A DNA stretch of 64,000 nucleotides. Origin: CAJBVG01 sp943372995. GTDB taxonomy: Bacteria > Bacteroidota > Bacteroidia > Sphingobacteriales > Sphingobacteriaceae. Each line of letters starts with the position of its first letter. The stretch's first letter is position 1. The stretch is taken from contig CALSAQ010000009.1 in NCBI GenBank assembly GCA_943372995.1, positions 1-64,000 on the forward strand, given 5' to 3'. Of this stretch, positions 49,288 through 58,799 are shown piece by piece. The notes below the pieces were generated by a model, which saw only the letters and a program-made list of their open reading frames with translations, ran no database searches and was not told the origin of the DNA. The translations under genes were made by a program, and so were the position numbers.

Positions 49288-52200
49288 ATGATGAGAAAGT
49301 TCTACGCATTCTTAATCTTGTTGTCTATTGCCTATAGTGGTTCCTTGTATGCACAAAGTGGTGCTGGGGAGTTACGTGGTAAAGTACAAGATGCAAAGAC
49401 AAAAGAAGGGATACCTTTTGCGGCGGTAATTGTAGAATCGAATGGTTCACAAGTTGCGGCACAGCAAACAGACTTTGATGGTAATTTCGTCATCAAGCCT
49501 ATCCCACCAGGTAAGTACGATGTTCTAGTGAAGATCATTGGTTACAACAATCGTGTGATTAATGGAGTAATTATTACTTCAAACAAGCAGACGTATGTAA
49601 ATCCAGATCTTAGTGCTAGTGTACAAAACATCGCAGAGGTTACTGTATCAGATTACGCTAAACCTCTAATCGAAATTGATAATACATCATCGGGAGGAAG
49701 TTTAAATGCCGAAGAGATTGTGAAGTTACCAACACGTAACATCAACTCATTGGTATCTACAACTGCGGGTGTATATCAAGCAGAAGAAGGTGATCAGTTA
49801 AGTGTTAAAGGTTCTCGTACAGATGCCAACGATTACTATATCGATGGAGTTAAAGTGAGAGGAACTACAAACTTGCCTCAAGGTGCAATTGAACAGATCT
49901 CTGTAATTACAGGTGGTGTACCTGCTCAATACGGTGATGCTACAGGGGGTATTATTACAATTACTACCAAAGGACCTTCTAAAGTTTTTTATGGTGGTAT
50001 TGAAGGTGTGACTTCTGAGTTCTTAGATGGATACGGTTACAACCTTGTTAGTGGTAATATCAGTGGTCCTTTAATGATGAAAAATAAAGGTACAGATCAA
50101 GAACGTTCGTTGTTAGGTTTCTTTGCTTCGGCAGAGTTAGAAACAAGACGAGATCAAGACCCTTCATACAATGGTGCTTGGCATGCGTCGTCTGACTATA
50201 AAAGCTATTTAGAAAAAAATCCATTAACATTTGAGATACAAGATAATGGAACATTGAGAGCGTTGCCATCAGCAAACTTTGCTATTGGAGATAATATCGA
50301 AAAACAAAAAGCTCAAGATGATAATGAGAATAGAAACTTAAACTTCAATGCTCGTTTTGATTTCCAACCTACACTTAATAATATTTTCGCTGTAGGGTTC
50401 TCAGGAACTATGCAACGTCAAAGACAGTATAACAGATTAAATATGATATTTAACTCCGACAACAATGCGGTGTTAAATAGAACGAACTATCGTATTTTTG
50501 GACGTTATACTCAAAAGTTTGATCAAGCAGGAGATGATTCAAAATCATTGTTGAAAAATGCTTATTACACTATTCAAGGGGATTTTTCTAGAGACCATTT
50601 TGTAACTCAAGATATAAACCATAAAGACAATTTCTTTAATTATGGATATGTTGGTAAATACGTATCTAGCAAAGCTGACTTTATTGGTGCTTTTGATTAT
50701 GATCCAAGTAATCCAGGGTTTGATGAGATATTAGGTTCTGATGGAAAAACATACAACAGATCTAATTATGCATTTTCTTCACAAGGAGGTAAAATTGATA
50801 CGTCATATGTATTTACTCCAGGAACTTTAAACCCAATATTAGCACAACACAACCTTAACTTAAATCAGTTTTTATTAGAAAATGATAGATCTTATACTAA
50901 TTCATCATCTTTCCAAGGTCAGACTGGTATATTAAATGGAGGTATATTACCTCAAGTTTATGGAGGTTTGTTTAACTCAAGAGGTTCTGTTTCGAACGTT
51001 TATGATGTTCAAAACAGAGATCAGTACAGAGTTACAGCAATGGCTTCAGCCGATTTAAAAGGACATGCTATTCAAGTGGGTGTTGAATACGAACAAAGAG
51101 TAGAAAGCAGATTCCGTATCACTCCAAGAGGATTATGGAACATTATGCGTTCTGAACAGAATAGTTATTTAAGATTAGATGATAGTGCGATTGACTATGA
51201 TAATGGTATATTAAATGTAAATGGATCAGGAGTTACTTTGATAAATGACTCTACATTCACACTTAGTACAGTTAATGAGTATAATGTTAATACCACTGAG
51301 TTTGCAAAAAACATTCGTACTGAATTAGGATTAAATCCTGGTGATTTCGTTGACATTGATGCTTATGATCCAAGTACGTTCAGATTAAATATGTTTGACG
51401 CTTCTGATTTGTTAAACAATTTAAATCCATCAGTTTTACAGTATACTTATTTTGGTTATACCTATGATGGTAAAAAATCGAACTCTACTCCATCAATGGA
51501 AGATTTCTTAAGTGACCCAATTAATCGTCCAGTAGGAGCTTTCCGCCCTATCTATACAGCAGGGTACATTCAAGATAAGTTTACGTTTAAGGATATCGTA
51601 TTTAACTTAGGAGTACGTGTTGACCGTTTTGATGCGAACCAACAAGTATTGAAAGATAAATATTCATTATATGAATTAAGATCTGCGGGTGAATTGCCAG
51701 CAGGTGTTCGTCCAGATAACATTCCAGCTTCTGCAGCAGTGTATATTGAGAATGCACAAAATCCAAATGATATTAAAGGATATCGTGTTGATGATGTGTT
51801 CTATGATGCACAAGGAAACGTAGTTCAAGATTACAATGAGATTAGCGGTTCAAGTGGACGTGCTACTCCATGGTTAGCAGATAATGCAACTGGCGATGAT
51901 GGTACAGATTCTTTAACTGCAGGTGCATTTAAAGATTATGAGCCACAAACTCAAATCATGCCACGTATAGCGTTCTCGTTCCCTATTTCAGATGTAGCAA
52001 GTTTCTTTGCTAACTATGATGTGTTAACACAACGTCCAAGAACTAACGTATATGCAAATCCTATTACTTACCATTTACAATCGTTAGGTAAACAAGGACA
52101 AATTATTGTTAGTCCTGATTTGGCTCCAGAGAAAACAATTAACTATCAGTTTGGATTCAAACAAAGATTAGGTCAAACGTCGGCAATTACAATGACAGCA

Positions 52201-53034
52201 TTTTACAAAGAGTTAAAAGATAACTTCCAACAAGTGCAAATTGCAACTGCTTACCCTACTGCATATTTAACATATACAAATCGTGACTTTGGAACGATTA
52301 AAGGTTTCACATTACAGTATGATTTAAGACGTACAAATAACTTGCAACTTAATGCAGCTTATACATTACAATATGCTAATGGTACAGGTTCTAATAATAA
52401 CTCTGCTGCTAACTTAATTTCTAGTGGTGAGTCTGAGCCAATTCGTATTGCATTGCCTTTAGACTATGACCAAAGACATACAATCGTTACTACTATCGAT
52501 TATCGTTATGCTTCAGGTGCAAATTATAATGGTCCAGCAAGTATGAAAAATATACTTCAAGACTTTGGTATTAATGTTATTTTCAGAGCAGGTTCAGGAA
52601 CTCCATATTCTAGAATTTCTCAAAACATTGTACAAAACTTCTTAAGTGCTGATGATACTCGTTTTAGAAGATTAATTGGTGAAATAAATGGTTCTCGTTT
52701 GCCTTGGCAATATAATGTTGACTTACGTTTAGATAAAGACTTCAAAATCACTTCTAAATCAGCTGAAGGTAAAGGCTTGAATACTACATTAAACGTTTAC
52801 TTATTGGTACAAAACGTATTCGATACAAAACGTGTAGCAGCGGTTTATCCAGCAACTGGTTTGCCTGATGATGACGGTTATTTGAACTCTAGTCAAGCAG
52901 TAGAATTTTTGAACAATGTTGGAGATGATGGAAATCTTCAATCATACTTAGATTTATACCGCATTGCAATAAATGATCCAGCAAACTTCCGTTCACCAAG
53001 AGTGATAAGAGTTGGAGCTATTTACAACTTCTAA
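49288..53034 (+). CDS. TonB-dependent outer membrane receptor with carboxypeptidase-like N-terminal domain
   Basis: The 1248-residue outer-membrane receptor has a signal peptide (cleavage near LYAQ, about residue 23). A carboxypeptidase D regulatory-like domain follows (about 27-110, GELRGKVQDAKTKEGIPFAAVIVESNG to VLVKIIGYNNRVI), then a plug (about 115-230, YYIDGVKVRGTTNLPQGAIEQISVITGGVPAQYGDATGGIITITTKGP) and a large barrel ending in VIRVGAIYNF with the C-terminal Phe typical of outer-membrane proteins. It is SusC-like in layout but has no SusD gene. Instead a 1244-residue secreted protein is coupled to it by TAATG, followed by a PorV-like barrel. Its ligand is unknown. The start is ATG 49288 or ATG 49291. 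Confidence 0.93.
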   Translation: MMRKFYAFLILLSIAYSGSLYAQSGAGELRGKVQDAKTKEGIPFAAVIVESNGSQVAAQQTDFDGNFVIKPIPPGKYDVLVKIIGYNNRVINGVIITSNKQTYVNPDLSASVQNIAEVTVSDYAKPLIEIDNTSSGGSLNAEEIVKLPTRNINSLVSTTAGVYQAEEGDQLSVKGSRTDANDYYIDGVKVRGTTNLPQGAIEQISVITGGVPAQYGDATGGIITITTKGPSKVFYGGIEGVTSEFLDGYGYNLVSGNISGPLMMKNKGTDQERSLLGFFASAELETRRDQDPSYNGAWHASSDYKSYLEKNPLTFEIQDNGTLRALPSANFAIGDNIEKQKAQDDNENRNLNFNARFDFQPTLNNIFAVGFSGTMQRQRQYNRLNMIFNSDNNAVLNRTNYRIFGRYTQKFDQAGDDSKSLLKNAYYTIQGDFSRDHFVTQDINHKDNFFNYGYVGKYVSSKADFIGAFDYDPSNPGFDEILGSDGKTYNRSNYAFSSQGGKIDTSYVFTPGTLNPILAQHNLNLNQFLLENDRSYTNSSSFQGQTGILNGGILPQVYGGLFNSRGSVSNVYDVQNRDQYRVTAMASADLKGHAIQVGVEYEQRVESRFRITPRGLWNIMRSEQNSYLRLDDSAIDYDNGILNVNGSGVTLINDSTFTLSTVNEYNVNTTEFAKNIRTELGLNPGDFVDIDAYDPSTFRLNMFDASDLLNNLNPSVLQYTYFGYTYDGKKSNSTPSMEDFLSDPINRPVGAFRPIYTAGYIQDKFTFKDIVFNLGVRVDRFDANQQVLKDKYSLYELRSAGELPAGVRPDNIPASAAVYIENAQNPNDIKGYRVDDVFYDAQGNVVQDYNEISGSSGRATPWLADNATGDDGTDSLTAGAFKDYEPQTQIMPRIAFSFPISDVASFFANYDVLTQRPRTNVYANPITYHLQSLGKQGQIIVSPDLAPEKTINYQFGFKQRLGQTSAITMTAFYKELKDNFQQVQIATAYPTAYLTYTNRDFGTIKGFTLQYDLRRTNNLQLNAAYTLQYANGTGSNNNSAANLISSGESEPIRIALPLDYDQRHTIVTTIDYRYASGANYNGPASMKNILQDFGINVIFRAGSGTPYSRISQNIVQNFLSADDTRFRRLIGEINGSRLPWQYNVDLRLDKDFKITSKSAEGKGLNTTLNVYLLVQNVFDTKRVAAVYPATGLPDDDGYLNSSQAVEFLNNVGDDGNLQSYLDLYRIAINDPANFRSPRVIRVGAIYNF

Positions 53035-56000
53035 TGGAAAGGAATAAGAAAATGAGAAATAAGATAAATAGAATATTCTTAACAATAGCGGCAAGTGTAT
53101 TTTGCCTGTTGTTTGGGTTGGAGACAGTTAGTGCAAGGTACTATACTGGTAAAGGGAAGGCTCCAAAAGCAACTACGAATTCAGCAATGAAAGTAGCTGC
53201 AGGTTGTGACCCTCCTACTTCACAAATAGATTTAGATATTAACAACGTTAGAGCGAGATTAATGAACGGGGGTGATATGTGGTGGGATATTTTCGGCTCA
53301 ACAAATGCTAGATATGAAGTTCCTAAAGTAGAACCAGGTGCTAGAAGTGTTCACTCTTCATTTGCTTCGGCATTATGGTTTGGTGGTGAAGATGACGGTG
53401 GGCAGTTGAAAACTGCTGGTCAGACTTACCGTCAAAGAGGTATTGATTTCTGGGCAGGTCCGTTAGACACTACAACAGCAGAAATCTCTTCTGATCAGTG
53501 TCAAGCATGGGATAAACAGTTCTCTGTTTTACAAAAAGACATCCAAGAATTTATAGGTGGTGGAGAAGCTACCCCAGGAATATTAAGTTGGCCAGGTAAT
53601 GGAAATCAAGCATTGGGTCAAACTCAGTTTTTGGCTCCATTCGTAGATATTGCTGGTGACGGAGTTTACAGTCCAGGCGATGGTGATTATCCAACTTTAG
53701 ACCCTCAAGTTTTAGGTGCTAGACCAGATCAAATGATTTGGTGGGTATACAATGACAAAGGAGGAGTACATACTGCTTATCCTGGAGGAGAGCCAATTGG
53801 CTTAGAGATCCATGCTTTAGCATTTGCCTTCTCTACGTCTAATGAGATTAATAACATGACCTTCTATAAATATCGTATTGCAAACCGTGCATCGTCTCCT
53901 TTGTATAATACATATTTTGGTGTATTTACAGATTCGGATTTGGGTGGACCAGATGACGATTACGTAGGTTGTAATATGGCTTTAGTAGATCCAGATGGTC
54001 CTTCAGGACCACTTCAACCTAAACGCAGAAGTTTTGGTTATACTTATAATGCCGATGCTAACGATGAAGATGGAGCTTCACCTGGTTATGGTACAACTCC
54101 ACCAGTATTCGGTATTGACTATTTTAGAGGCCCTAAAGATGAAAATGGAAATGAATTGCCAATGACTACCTTTATGTTTTTCACTAACCAAGGGGTATTA
54201 GGTATAAATTCAGATCCTAGAGACGCTACAGAGTTGTATCGCTATTTAAGAGGATATTGGGCTGATAATGCTCAGTTGACTTATGGTACAGCAACTGGTA
54301 GAGGTGCAGGAGAGCAATGTTCATATGCCTTCCCTGGTTTGACAGATCCTGATGGAAGAGCAAATTGGGTAGAAACCGATGTTCCTGGTGATAGAAGGAT
54401 GGTTCAGTCTTCTGGTCCGTTCACTTTACAACCAGGTGCAACTAATGAAGTAATTATTGGAGCGGTTTGGGCTAGAGCTTCTTCTGGAGATAACTTAGCA
54501 TCAATAGCATCAGCTATTATTGCAGATGATAAAGCTCAGGTATTATTTGATAATGATTTCAAATTAGCAAATGGTCCAGATCCTGTAACTACTGTGTTAA
54601 TCCCAGGTGATCAAAAAATAACTTTAACCTTACAATCGACAGATAAAACAGAAAAGTATAATAAAAATGAGCTTGACAATGAAGACTTGGTAAATTATAA
54701 TTATAAATTCCAAGGGTATAGAATTTATCAACTCAGAGATGGTAACGTTTCTTCTGGAGATATAAACAATACTGAATTAGCAATTGAGATTGCTCAAGTA
54801 GATTTAGAAGACTCAGTTACAACTATTGTGAACAGAGCTTTTGACCCTATTACACAGAACATCAATGCTAAATTGATGGTAGATGGCGAAAACACTGGTG
54901 TTAAACACGTATTTGAATTAACAAGAGATTTCTTCTCTACCTCATTTGATGCTAAGTTTATTAATGGTAAAACCTATTATTTCTTAGTTATCCCTTATGG
55001 ATACGCTAAAAATGCTGTTTATACAAAATACTTGCCAGGCAGAACATCAACCCAAGTAGTAAGCACTACTGTAGGTAGACAAGTAATCAATGGCTTAATT
55101 AACGGTACTTTTGAAACGTCATTGCCTATTACACGTTATGATGGTTCAGGTAATGGTGGAGTATACTTAGATATTACTCCTGAATCAGAAGCTGCAATAA
55201 TTGCTAATAATGGTGGGGTTCCTGTTACTTATCAGATTGGTAAAGGTCCAGTAGATATTAAAGTGTTTGATCCTAATAAAATTCAGAAAAGGAATTACTC
55301 ATTAATATTTAATGACTCTATGACTTCTTATGTTTTGAAGGATGCAAATACTGGTGATACATTAATGATTTCAGATACAACCTACAGTCAGACAAATACA
55401 CTAACTAGTAATGAACAAATAGCAGAGGTAAGAAAGTTCAGACCAGGAACAAAAATACTTGAAAGCAGAACTTCACTAGGATTTTATATAGTGGTAAATA
55501 ATACAGTGCCTAAACCAGGAACAACTGCGGCTCGTACGAAAAACAATAGCTTCTTAGGAGCATCTGTAACTTTTGCTGACCCATCTAAGGACTGGTTAGA
55601 AGGCTTTGATGGTAGTGTTGCTTTAGAGACATCAAATCCAATCATACAAGGTTGGGTAGAAGGTAATGCTAATATAGATCCAGATAATGTTTATGGTGAT
55701 GTATTAGGTTCAACATGGGCGCCATATAAAGTCTTGAGAGTAATCTCTGGAGTTGGTGCGCGTACAACTCCTATGCTAGACCCTAAGTCTAAAAATCCTA
55801 AATTCTCAATTTTAGATTCGATAGGTAGTTATGATATTGTATTTACAAGTGATACTACAAAATGGTCAGAGTGTGTGGTTTTAGAGTCTGGTGTTCCATC
55901 TAACTCAGCTCCTGCTGAAACAACAGAAGGAAATCAGAAAAAACTTAACCTACGCAAAAAAGACATTGGTTATGGAATCGGTAGATCTAAGTTCCCTGGT

Positions 56001-56768
56001 TATGCAATTAACCTAGAAACAGGTCAAAGAGTTAATATTTTCTTCGCAGAAGCATCTGGATTGCCAGGTGATAATGGTAATGATATGTTGTGGAATCCAA
56101 CTAGCAACAGAGACTTCTTAAACAGAGGTGGTCGTCACTACGTATATGTTACTAGAAGGAAATATGATAAATGTAATGAGATTTATAGCTTGTTAAGTAA
56201 TACTATTGATGCACCTGTTGGAGATAACAAACACATTGTATTCTCTATGGTTGATTGGGTAACTATTCCAATTTTAAAAGAAGGAGCTGAATTACTTTCA
56301 ACAGACGTGAAAGTTAAATTGAGAGTGGCGAAACCTTATGACATAGATAGCTTAACTGCTATTAACAGGGGAAGACCACAATTTGGATTTAACGACATAT
56401 CGGTATTAAAAGGTGCTACTAACGACGAGAATACCAATAAAAAATTGGCTCTTGATTTAATCAACATAGTACCTAATCCATACTATGCATATTCAAGCTA
56501 TGAACCAGATAGAAATGACTTTAGAGTTCGTATTAGTAATTTGCCTGCAAATGCTACCGCTACTATCTATACTACTAATGGTATTTTAGTGCGACGACTA
56601 TCTAAATCAGATCCTGCTCAAACTTATCTTGAATGGGATTTAAGAAATGCTAACCGAATCCCAATTGCGAGTGGCGTATATATTATACACGTCAACTGCC
56701 CTGGCATAGGTGAGAAAACCTTAAAATGGATGGGAGTGATGAGACCTGTCGACTTCACTAACTTCTAA
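53034..56768 (+). CDS. giant secreted protein, paralog of the 36764 cargo, atypical C terminus
   Basis: The 1244-residue protein takes its start from the TAATG overlap with the receptor gene. A second ATG (53052) begins the better signal peptide MRNKINRIFLTIAASVF, with cleavage near VSA. The first 430 or so residues match the main domain of the T9SS cargo at 36764-38344 (IDLDINNVRARLMNGGDMWWDIFG, QTYRQRGIDFWAGPL, SDPRDATELYRYLRGYWAD). About 700 residues without a familiar domain follow. The end has a FlgD-like/T9SS-like fold (about 1155-1244) with NIVPNPYYAYSSYEPDRNDFRVRI and GVYIIHVNCPGIGEKTLKW, but adds GVMRPVDFTNF and ends in Phe. It is probably exported by the T9SS to the surface beside the receptor. 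Function unknown. Confidence 0.85.
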   Translation: MERNKKMRNKINRIFLTIAASVFCLLFGLETVSARYYTGKGKAPKATTNSAMKVAAGCDPPTSQIDLDINNVRARLMNGGDMWWDIFGSTNARYEVPKVEPGARSVHSSFASALWFGGEDDGGQLKTAGQTYRQRGIDFWAGPLDTTTAEISSDQCQAWDKQFSVLQKDIQEFIGGGEATPGILSWPGNGNQALGQTQFLAPFVDIAGDGVYSPGDGDYPTLDPQVLGARPDQMIWWVYNDKGGVHTAYPGGEPIGLEIHALAFAFSTSNEINNMTFYKYRIANRASSPLYNTYFGVFTDSDLGGPDDDYVGCNMALVDPDGPSGPLQPKRRSFGYTYNADANDEDGASPGYGTTPPVFGIDYFRGPKDENGNELPMTTFMFFTNQGVLGINSDPRDATELYRYLRGYWADNAQLTYGTATGRGAGEQCSYAFPGLTDPDGRANWVETDVPGDRRMVQSSGPFTLQPGATNEVIIGAVWARASSGDNLASIASAIIADDKAQVLFDNDFKLANGPDPVTTVLIPGDQKITLTLQSTDKTEKYNKNELDNEDLVNYNYKFQGYRIYQLRDGNVSSGDINNTELAIEIAQVDLEDSVTTIVNRAFDPITQNINAKLMVDGENTGVKHVFELTRDFFSTSFDAKFINGKTYYFLVIPYGYAKNAVYTKYLPGRTSTQVVSTTVGRQVINGLINGTFETSLPITRYDGSGNGGVYLDITPESEAAIIANNGGVPVTYQIGKGPVDIKVFDPNKIQKRNYSLIFNDSMTSYVLKDANTGDTLMISDTTYSQTNTLTSNEQIAEVRKFRPGTKILESRTSLGFYIVVNNTVPKPGTTAARTKNNSFLGASVTFADPSKDWLEGFDGSVALETSNPIIQGWVEGNANIDPDNVYGDVLGSTWAPYKVLRVISGVGARTTPMLDPKSKNPKFSILDSIGSYDIVFTSDTTKWSECVVLESGVPSNSAPAETTEGNQKKLNLRKKDIGYGIGRSKFPGYAINLETGQRVNIFFAEASGLPGDNGNDMLWNPTSNRDFLNRGGRHYVYVTRRKYDKCNEIYSLLSNTIDAPVGDNKHIVFSMVDWVTIPILKEGAELLSTDVKVKLRVAKPYDIDSLTAINRGRPQFGFNDISVLKGATNDENTNKKLALDLINIVPNPYYAYSSYEPDRNDFRVRISNLPANATATIYTTNGILVRRLSKSDPAQTYLEWDLRNANRIPIASGVYIIHVNCPGIGEKTLKWMGVMRPVDFTNF

Positions 56769-57841
56769 TGGTAAAACGATTTAAAAAATTGGATATGAAA
56801 AAATTTTATAGACTAACATATTTATCGGTTCTCACCGCATTATTACCTGCAGCATTAATTGCAGGTAATGGTGAAAGGGCAGGAACTGGAGGAGCTACAG
56901 AGCTATTGATAAACCCTTGGGCTCGCAGTAGCGGTTTCGGAGGCTTTAACAGCTCTTCAGCTAGAGGTGTAGAGGCAATGAACCTGAATGTAGGTGGACT
57001 TGCTTTTACTAAAAAAACAGAAGTAATCTTTTCACGATCAAATTGGTTAAAAGGATCAGATATTTCTATTAACTCTTTTGGCTTGAGCCAAAGGATTTCT
57101 ACTCAAGGAATTTTAGGAGTAAGCATCTTCTCTATGAATTTTGGAGATATTGATGTAACTACTAATGATAAACCTGATGGGAATGTAGGAAGGTTTTCTC
57201 CACAATTAATAAACTTCGCTGTTGCATACTCAAGAGAGTTCTCTAATAGTATTCACGGGGGAGTGTTGGTTCGTGGGATACAACAAACTATAGCTGATTT
57301 AAAAGCTCAAGGCTTCTCAATTGATGCAGGTATTCAATATTGCTCAGGGGATCTTGATCAATTAAAATTGGGGATCTCTTTACGTAATATCGGTCCAGAT
57401 ATGAGAATGTCGGGAGATGGTATTATGGCTCAATTCGAGGATCCTACATTGCCTTTTGCTGTAGAGGGATATCGTAAATCTCAAGCGTATCAACTACCAT
57501 CGTTACTAAACATTGGTTTGTCGTACGATTTCTACATAAAAGCTGATCATAGATTTACTGCTTTAGGAAACTTTACTTCTAATGCTTTTTCTGAAGATCA
57601 ATTAGGCTTTGGAGCTGAGTATGGGTACAAAAAATATCTAATGTTACGTGCAGGTTATAATGCTCAAAAAGATATTTCTGATGAGTCATTAACTCCTAGT
57701 GTATACACAGGTGTTTCTTATGGTGCAACATTTGAAGTGCCAATCAACGACAAAGGAACTACTTTTGGTATTGATTATTCATATTCTCCTACTCGTGTAT
57801 TCGATGGAACACATGTAATAGGTGCTCGCATAACATTATAA
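56768..57841 (+). CDS. PorV/PorQ family outer membrane protein
   Basis: The 357-residue protein is coupled to the giant protein gene by a TAATG overlap. An internal ATG (56795) would start a tidy signal peptide MKKFYRLTYLSVLTALLPAALIAG. The PorV/PorQ-type opening follows, with GGATELLINPWARSSGFGGFNSSSARGVEAMNLNVGGLAFTKKTEVIFSRSNWL. The rest is a series of strands, with IDAGIQYCSGDLDQLKLGISLRNIG, GFGAEYGYKKYLMLRAGYN and an ending VIGARITL. These FadL-like barrels carry or hold T9SS cargo. The genome also has a true porV (558-1799). Its place directly after a T9SS-like protein suggests a dedicated carrier or anchor. That role is inferred. Confidence 0.87.
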   Translation: MVKRFKKLDMKKFYRLTYLSVLTALLPAALIAGNGERAGTGGATELLINPWARSSGFGGFNSSSARGVEAMNLNVGGLAFTKKTEVIFSRSNWLKGSDISINSFGLSQRISTQGILGVSIFSMNFGDIDVTTNDKPDGNVGRFSPQLINFAVAYSREFSNSIHGGVLVRGIQQTIADLKAQGFSIDAGIQYCSGDLDQLKLGISLRNIGPDMRMSGDGIMAQFEDPTLPFAVEGYRKSQAYQLPSLLNIGLSYDFYIKADHRFTALGNFTSNAFSEDQLGFGAEYGYKKYLMLRAGYNAQKDISDESLTPSVYTGVSYGATFEVPINDKGTTFGIDYSYSPTRVFDGTHVIGARITL

Positions 57842-57860
57842 TATTTACTATTTTTGTTTT

Positions 57861-57899
57861 AAAAGAAGGCTGTATGCAAATACAGTCTTCTTTTATTTT
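57861..57899 (+). terminator. terminator of the TonB-receptor operon
   Basis: Arms 57861-57875 and 57880-57894 form a 15-bp stem with one G-T pair around a GCAA loop, followed by a T-rich tract. The greA ATG lies 28 bp beyond. Confidence 0.85.
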
Positions 57900-57927
57900 T
57901 ATTTAATTGCAACAAACAACGAAGGAT

Positions 57928-58401
57928 ATGGCTGAAGTAACTTATTTCACTCAGGAAGGTATAGAAAAATTAAAAGAGGAACTTGCTCAATTGAAAACAG
58001 CAGGTCGTGCTAGTATTGCAAAACAAATTGCAGAAGCAAGAGATAAAGGAGATTTGTCTGAGAATGCAGAATATGATGCTGCTAAAGAAGCTCAAGGTTT
58101 GTTAGAATTGAAAATTACAAAACTCGAGCAAGTGCTTGGTAATGCAAGAGTAATCGACGAGTCGAAAATAGATAATAGTAAAGTATTAGCTTTATCTATT
58201 GTGAAGATTAAAAATGTAAAAAACGGTGCCGAGATGAAGTATCAACTTGTTGCCGAAAAAGAAGCGGATTTGAAATCAGGAAAAATATCTATTAAATCGC
58301 CAATTGCTCAAGGTTTATTAGGGAAATCGGTAGGCGACAAAGTAGAAATTACAGTTCCTAATGGTAAAATGGAATTTGAAATTATTGAGATATCAAGATA
58401 A
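57928..58401 (+). CDS. greA: transcription elongation factor GreA
   Basis: GreA rescues backtracked RNA polymerase by promoting transcript cleavage. From ATG 57928 the product is 157 residues, the usual length. An upstream in-frame TTG (57907) would add seven residues unlike the family. The N-terminal coiled coil has TYFTQEGIEKLKEELAQLK and ARDKGDLSENAEYDAAKEAQGLLELKI, with the acidic tip residues present. The C-terminal FKBP-like domain has SPIAQGLLGKSVGDKVEITVPNGKMEFEI. Its stop codon overlaps the ATG of the HIT gene (TAATG). Confidence 0.98.
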   Translation: MAEVTYFTQEGIEKLKEELAQLKTAGRASIAKQIAEARDKGDLSENAEYDAAKEAQGLLELKITKLEQVLGNARVIDESKIDNSKVLALSIVKIKNVKNGAEMKYQLVAEKEADLKSGKISIKSPIAQGLLGKSVGDKVEITVPNGKMEFEIIEISR

Positions 58402-58799
58402 TGTCGAGCATATTTTCTAAAATTATTAAAGGTGAAATACCAGCCTACAAAGTTGCAGAAACTGAAGAGTTCCTTGCATTCTTAGATGTTCGCCCTGTAG
58501 CAAAAGGTCATGTTTTATGTATTCCTAAAAAGGAAGTAGATTATATTTTTGATCTCGAAGACATGGATTATGCGAAACTAATGCTATTTGCAAAAATTGT
58601 TGCCAATGGAATTAAGAAAGTAGTTCCTTGTAAAAAAATTGGTATTACAGTAATAGGGTTAGAAGTTCCACATGCACATGTTCATTTAGTGCCAATGAAT
58701 GAATTAGGGGATATGAATTTTATGGCAGAAAGACCAGTCTTCACAGAAGAAGAATTTGTGTCTCTTGCATCGGAAATAGAAAAAGCAATTATTTCTTAA
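58401..58799 (+). CDS. HIT family nucleotide hydrolase
   Basis: Histidine-triad proteins hydrolyse nucleoside phosphoramidates and related nucleotides. The 132-residue protein has the family start SSIFSKIIKGEIPAYKVAETEEFLAFLDVRPVAKGHVLCIPKK and the triad GLEVPHAHVHLVPM near residue 95. The central part (KKIGITVIGLEV) is typical of the HINT branch. It is cytoplasmic. It is translationally coupled to greA by a TAATG overlap. Its 3' end overlaps the convergent ruvC gene by 11 bp. Confidence 0.95.
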   Translation: MSSIFSKIIKGEIPAYKVAETEEFLAFLDVRPVAKGHVLCIPKKEVDYIFDLEDMDYAKLMLFAKIVANGIKKVVPCKKIGITVIGLEVPHAHVHLVPMNELGDMNFMAERPVFTEEEFVSLASEIEKAIIS

